Assembly: GCF_036345015.1 (NCBI RefSeq)
Contig: NZ_CP084098.1
Location: 2,741,326 to 2,805,325, forward strand
DNA from: Cyanobacterium sp. Dongsha4
GTDB taxonomy: Bacteria; Cyanobacteriota; Cyanobacteriia; Cyanobacteriales; Cyanobacteriaceae
Length of the DNA: 64,000 bases
Direction: 5' to 3'
Within the stretch, counting starts at the first letter, position 1; every line of letters starts with the position of its first letter. The translations under genes and the position numbers were made by a program. The notes below the pieces were generated by a model. It saw only the letters and a program-made list of their open reading frames with translations. It did no database searches and was not told the DNA's origin. Positions 63,250-64,000 of the stretch are shown in pieces.

Positions 63250-64000
63250 ATGACAGAACAAACTTTATTACCCGAACAAATTTTAGTTAAAGGTAACGAA
63301 CCTTTATTGTTAAATGATCCTCAAACCGTGTGGTTAGTGGAGTCAGGTTCAGTAGTATTATTTTCTACCCTGATTGAAGATGATAAGCCTCAAGATATTC
63401 GTCGTTATTTATTTACCGCCGTAGAGGGAGAAATTTTACTAGGAGTTGATTTTCTCTCGGATGAATATGGCATAATTGCGGTGGGTTTAGAGGAAACGGT
63501 TTTAAGAAAGTTCTCTTTTCAAGATTTTTTTGAACCCTTGATCCAAAAAACTTCTGATTCTGACCCCAATCAAGATCTAAAACAAATTACCCCATTAGAA
63601 ACATGGTTACATCATTGGGATGAGTGGTTAGCCCGACAGTATGTAAAAATCACTGAATTTCCCTTAAGTTTGGTTACAGCCGAGGGTAGTCATTTCATTT
63701 CTTTAATTGAAGGACAAAGTCTTCAAGCTAGAAAAGAGCAGGTAGCTTGGATTGACGTTCGCTCAGGAAGTTTTCATTGGATGGGATTAGAGGAAATAAT
63801 GCTTGAGTCGAATTGCTCTGTTTTTCCCCTTACTCCTGAAATGTGGTTAAATACAAAAGAACAGACGGAAATTTATACCTGTCCCACTTCTGATTTAGAA
63901 AATTGTCAAGATTTAAGTCTAAGTTTAAATCAATTTCATCGTTATTTATTGCATTACCTTGGTTTAGTTGTTGCCAAGGAACAAGAGGAGAATTTCCAAC
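63250..64000 (+). CDS. NHLM-type ABC transporter, second subunit (N-terminal part)
   Basis: The frame starts with ATG at 63250 and is open at the window edge; 250 codons are visible. The N-terminal region (MTEQTLLPEQILVKGNEPLL, WLVESGSVVLFST) is the cyclic-nucleotide-binding-like domain that begins NHLM ABC proteins of the TIGR03797 type. The expected membrane and ATPase parts lie beyond the window. The 4 nt gap to the exporter gene implies one transcript, and the pair are expected to form a heterodimeric transporter. Confidence 0.82.
   Translation, partial: MTEQTLLPEQILVKGNEPLLLNDPQTVWLVESGSVVLFSTLIEDDKPQDIRRYLFTAVEGEILLGVDFLSDEYGIIAVGLEETVLRKFSFQDFFEPLIQKTSDSDPNQDLKQITPLETWLHHWDEWLARQYVKITEFPLSLVTAEGSHFISLIEGQSLQARKEQVAWIDVRSGSFHWMGLEEIMLESNCSVFPLTPEMWLNTKEQTEIYTCPTSDLENCQDLSLSLNQFHRYLLHYLGLVVAKEQEENFQ

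Noticed and set aside
1-64000. tRNA, rRNA, or riboswitch genes
   Set aside because: I looked in the intergenic gaps and saw no cloverleaf, TTCRA arm or conserved aptamer; short or divergent RNAs could still be missed by eye.

Overview
The window is from a low-GC, phycobilisome-containing cyanobacterium, probably a unicellular one of the Cyanobacterium/Geminocystis type (the genus is inference). The evidence is psaM, cpcE, a Ycf66-family gene, cyanobacterial forms of dnaN, hemE, lpdA and ftsI, many GCGATCGC (HIP1-type) octamers, and heptanucleotide tandem repeats in most intergenic gaps.

Layout. 1-8081 is an accessory surface/secretion region: the start of a leftward secreted protein built of 141-249 nt tandem repeats, a small secreted protein, and four tandem paralogues that share an N-terminal domain. 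Three of these carry RTX-type Gly/Asp repeats and one is a frameshifted remnant. Two 181-186 bp MITE-like elements, with 11 bp perfect terminal inverted repeats and 6-7 bp target duplications, sit between them. A PATAN-receiver protein follows. 8292-20147 is one gene for a 3951-residue mosaic exoprotein (SwmB-like, LamG, FG-GAP, BNR-like and Calx-beta modules). Its last ~145 residues repeat the C-terminal module of the RTX protein at 5449-6534. 20358-37533 is mostly housekeeping: psaM, an HhH protein, dnaN, a BrnT/BrnA toxin-antitoxin pair, a CHASE hybrid kinase, an ABC ATPase, cpcE, Ycf66, hemE, TspO, a pentapeptide protein, a DMT transporter, an FHA-WD40 protein, and a candidate ftsL next to ftsI.

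37806-42195 holds the most unusual genes. A GrpE-like protein with a long novel N-terminus lies 49 bp upstream of a 1046-residue protein that fuses a NYN (PIN-like) nuclease domain to a complete Hsp70 ATPase, a substrate-binding domain and a helical C-terminal extension. This looks like a dedicated chaperone-nuclease system. 42388-53273 holds a Crp-family regulator, a yvcK-led five-gene cluster, a MASE1 hybrid kinase, lpdA, a stress-type membrane protein and a TM-helix channel protein.

53652-64000 is an export region. A TolC-family outer membrane protein is followed by a MinD-like ATPase. Divergent from tolC is a putative HExxH metalloprotease. Then comes a cluster of a double cyclic-nucleotide-binding protein, an NHLM-type HlyD adaptor, an NHLM peptidase/ABC exporter and the start of the second NHLM ABC protein. 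No precursor peptide is visible in the window. The leaderless Ca-binding giants at the left end are the kind of protein a type I system exports, but a link to this machinery is only inference.
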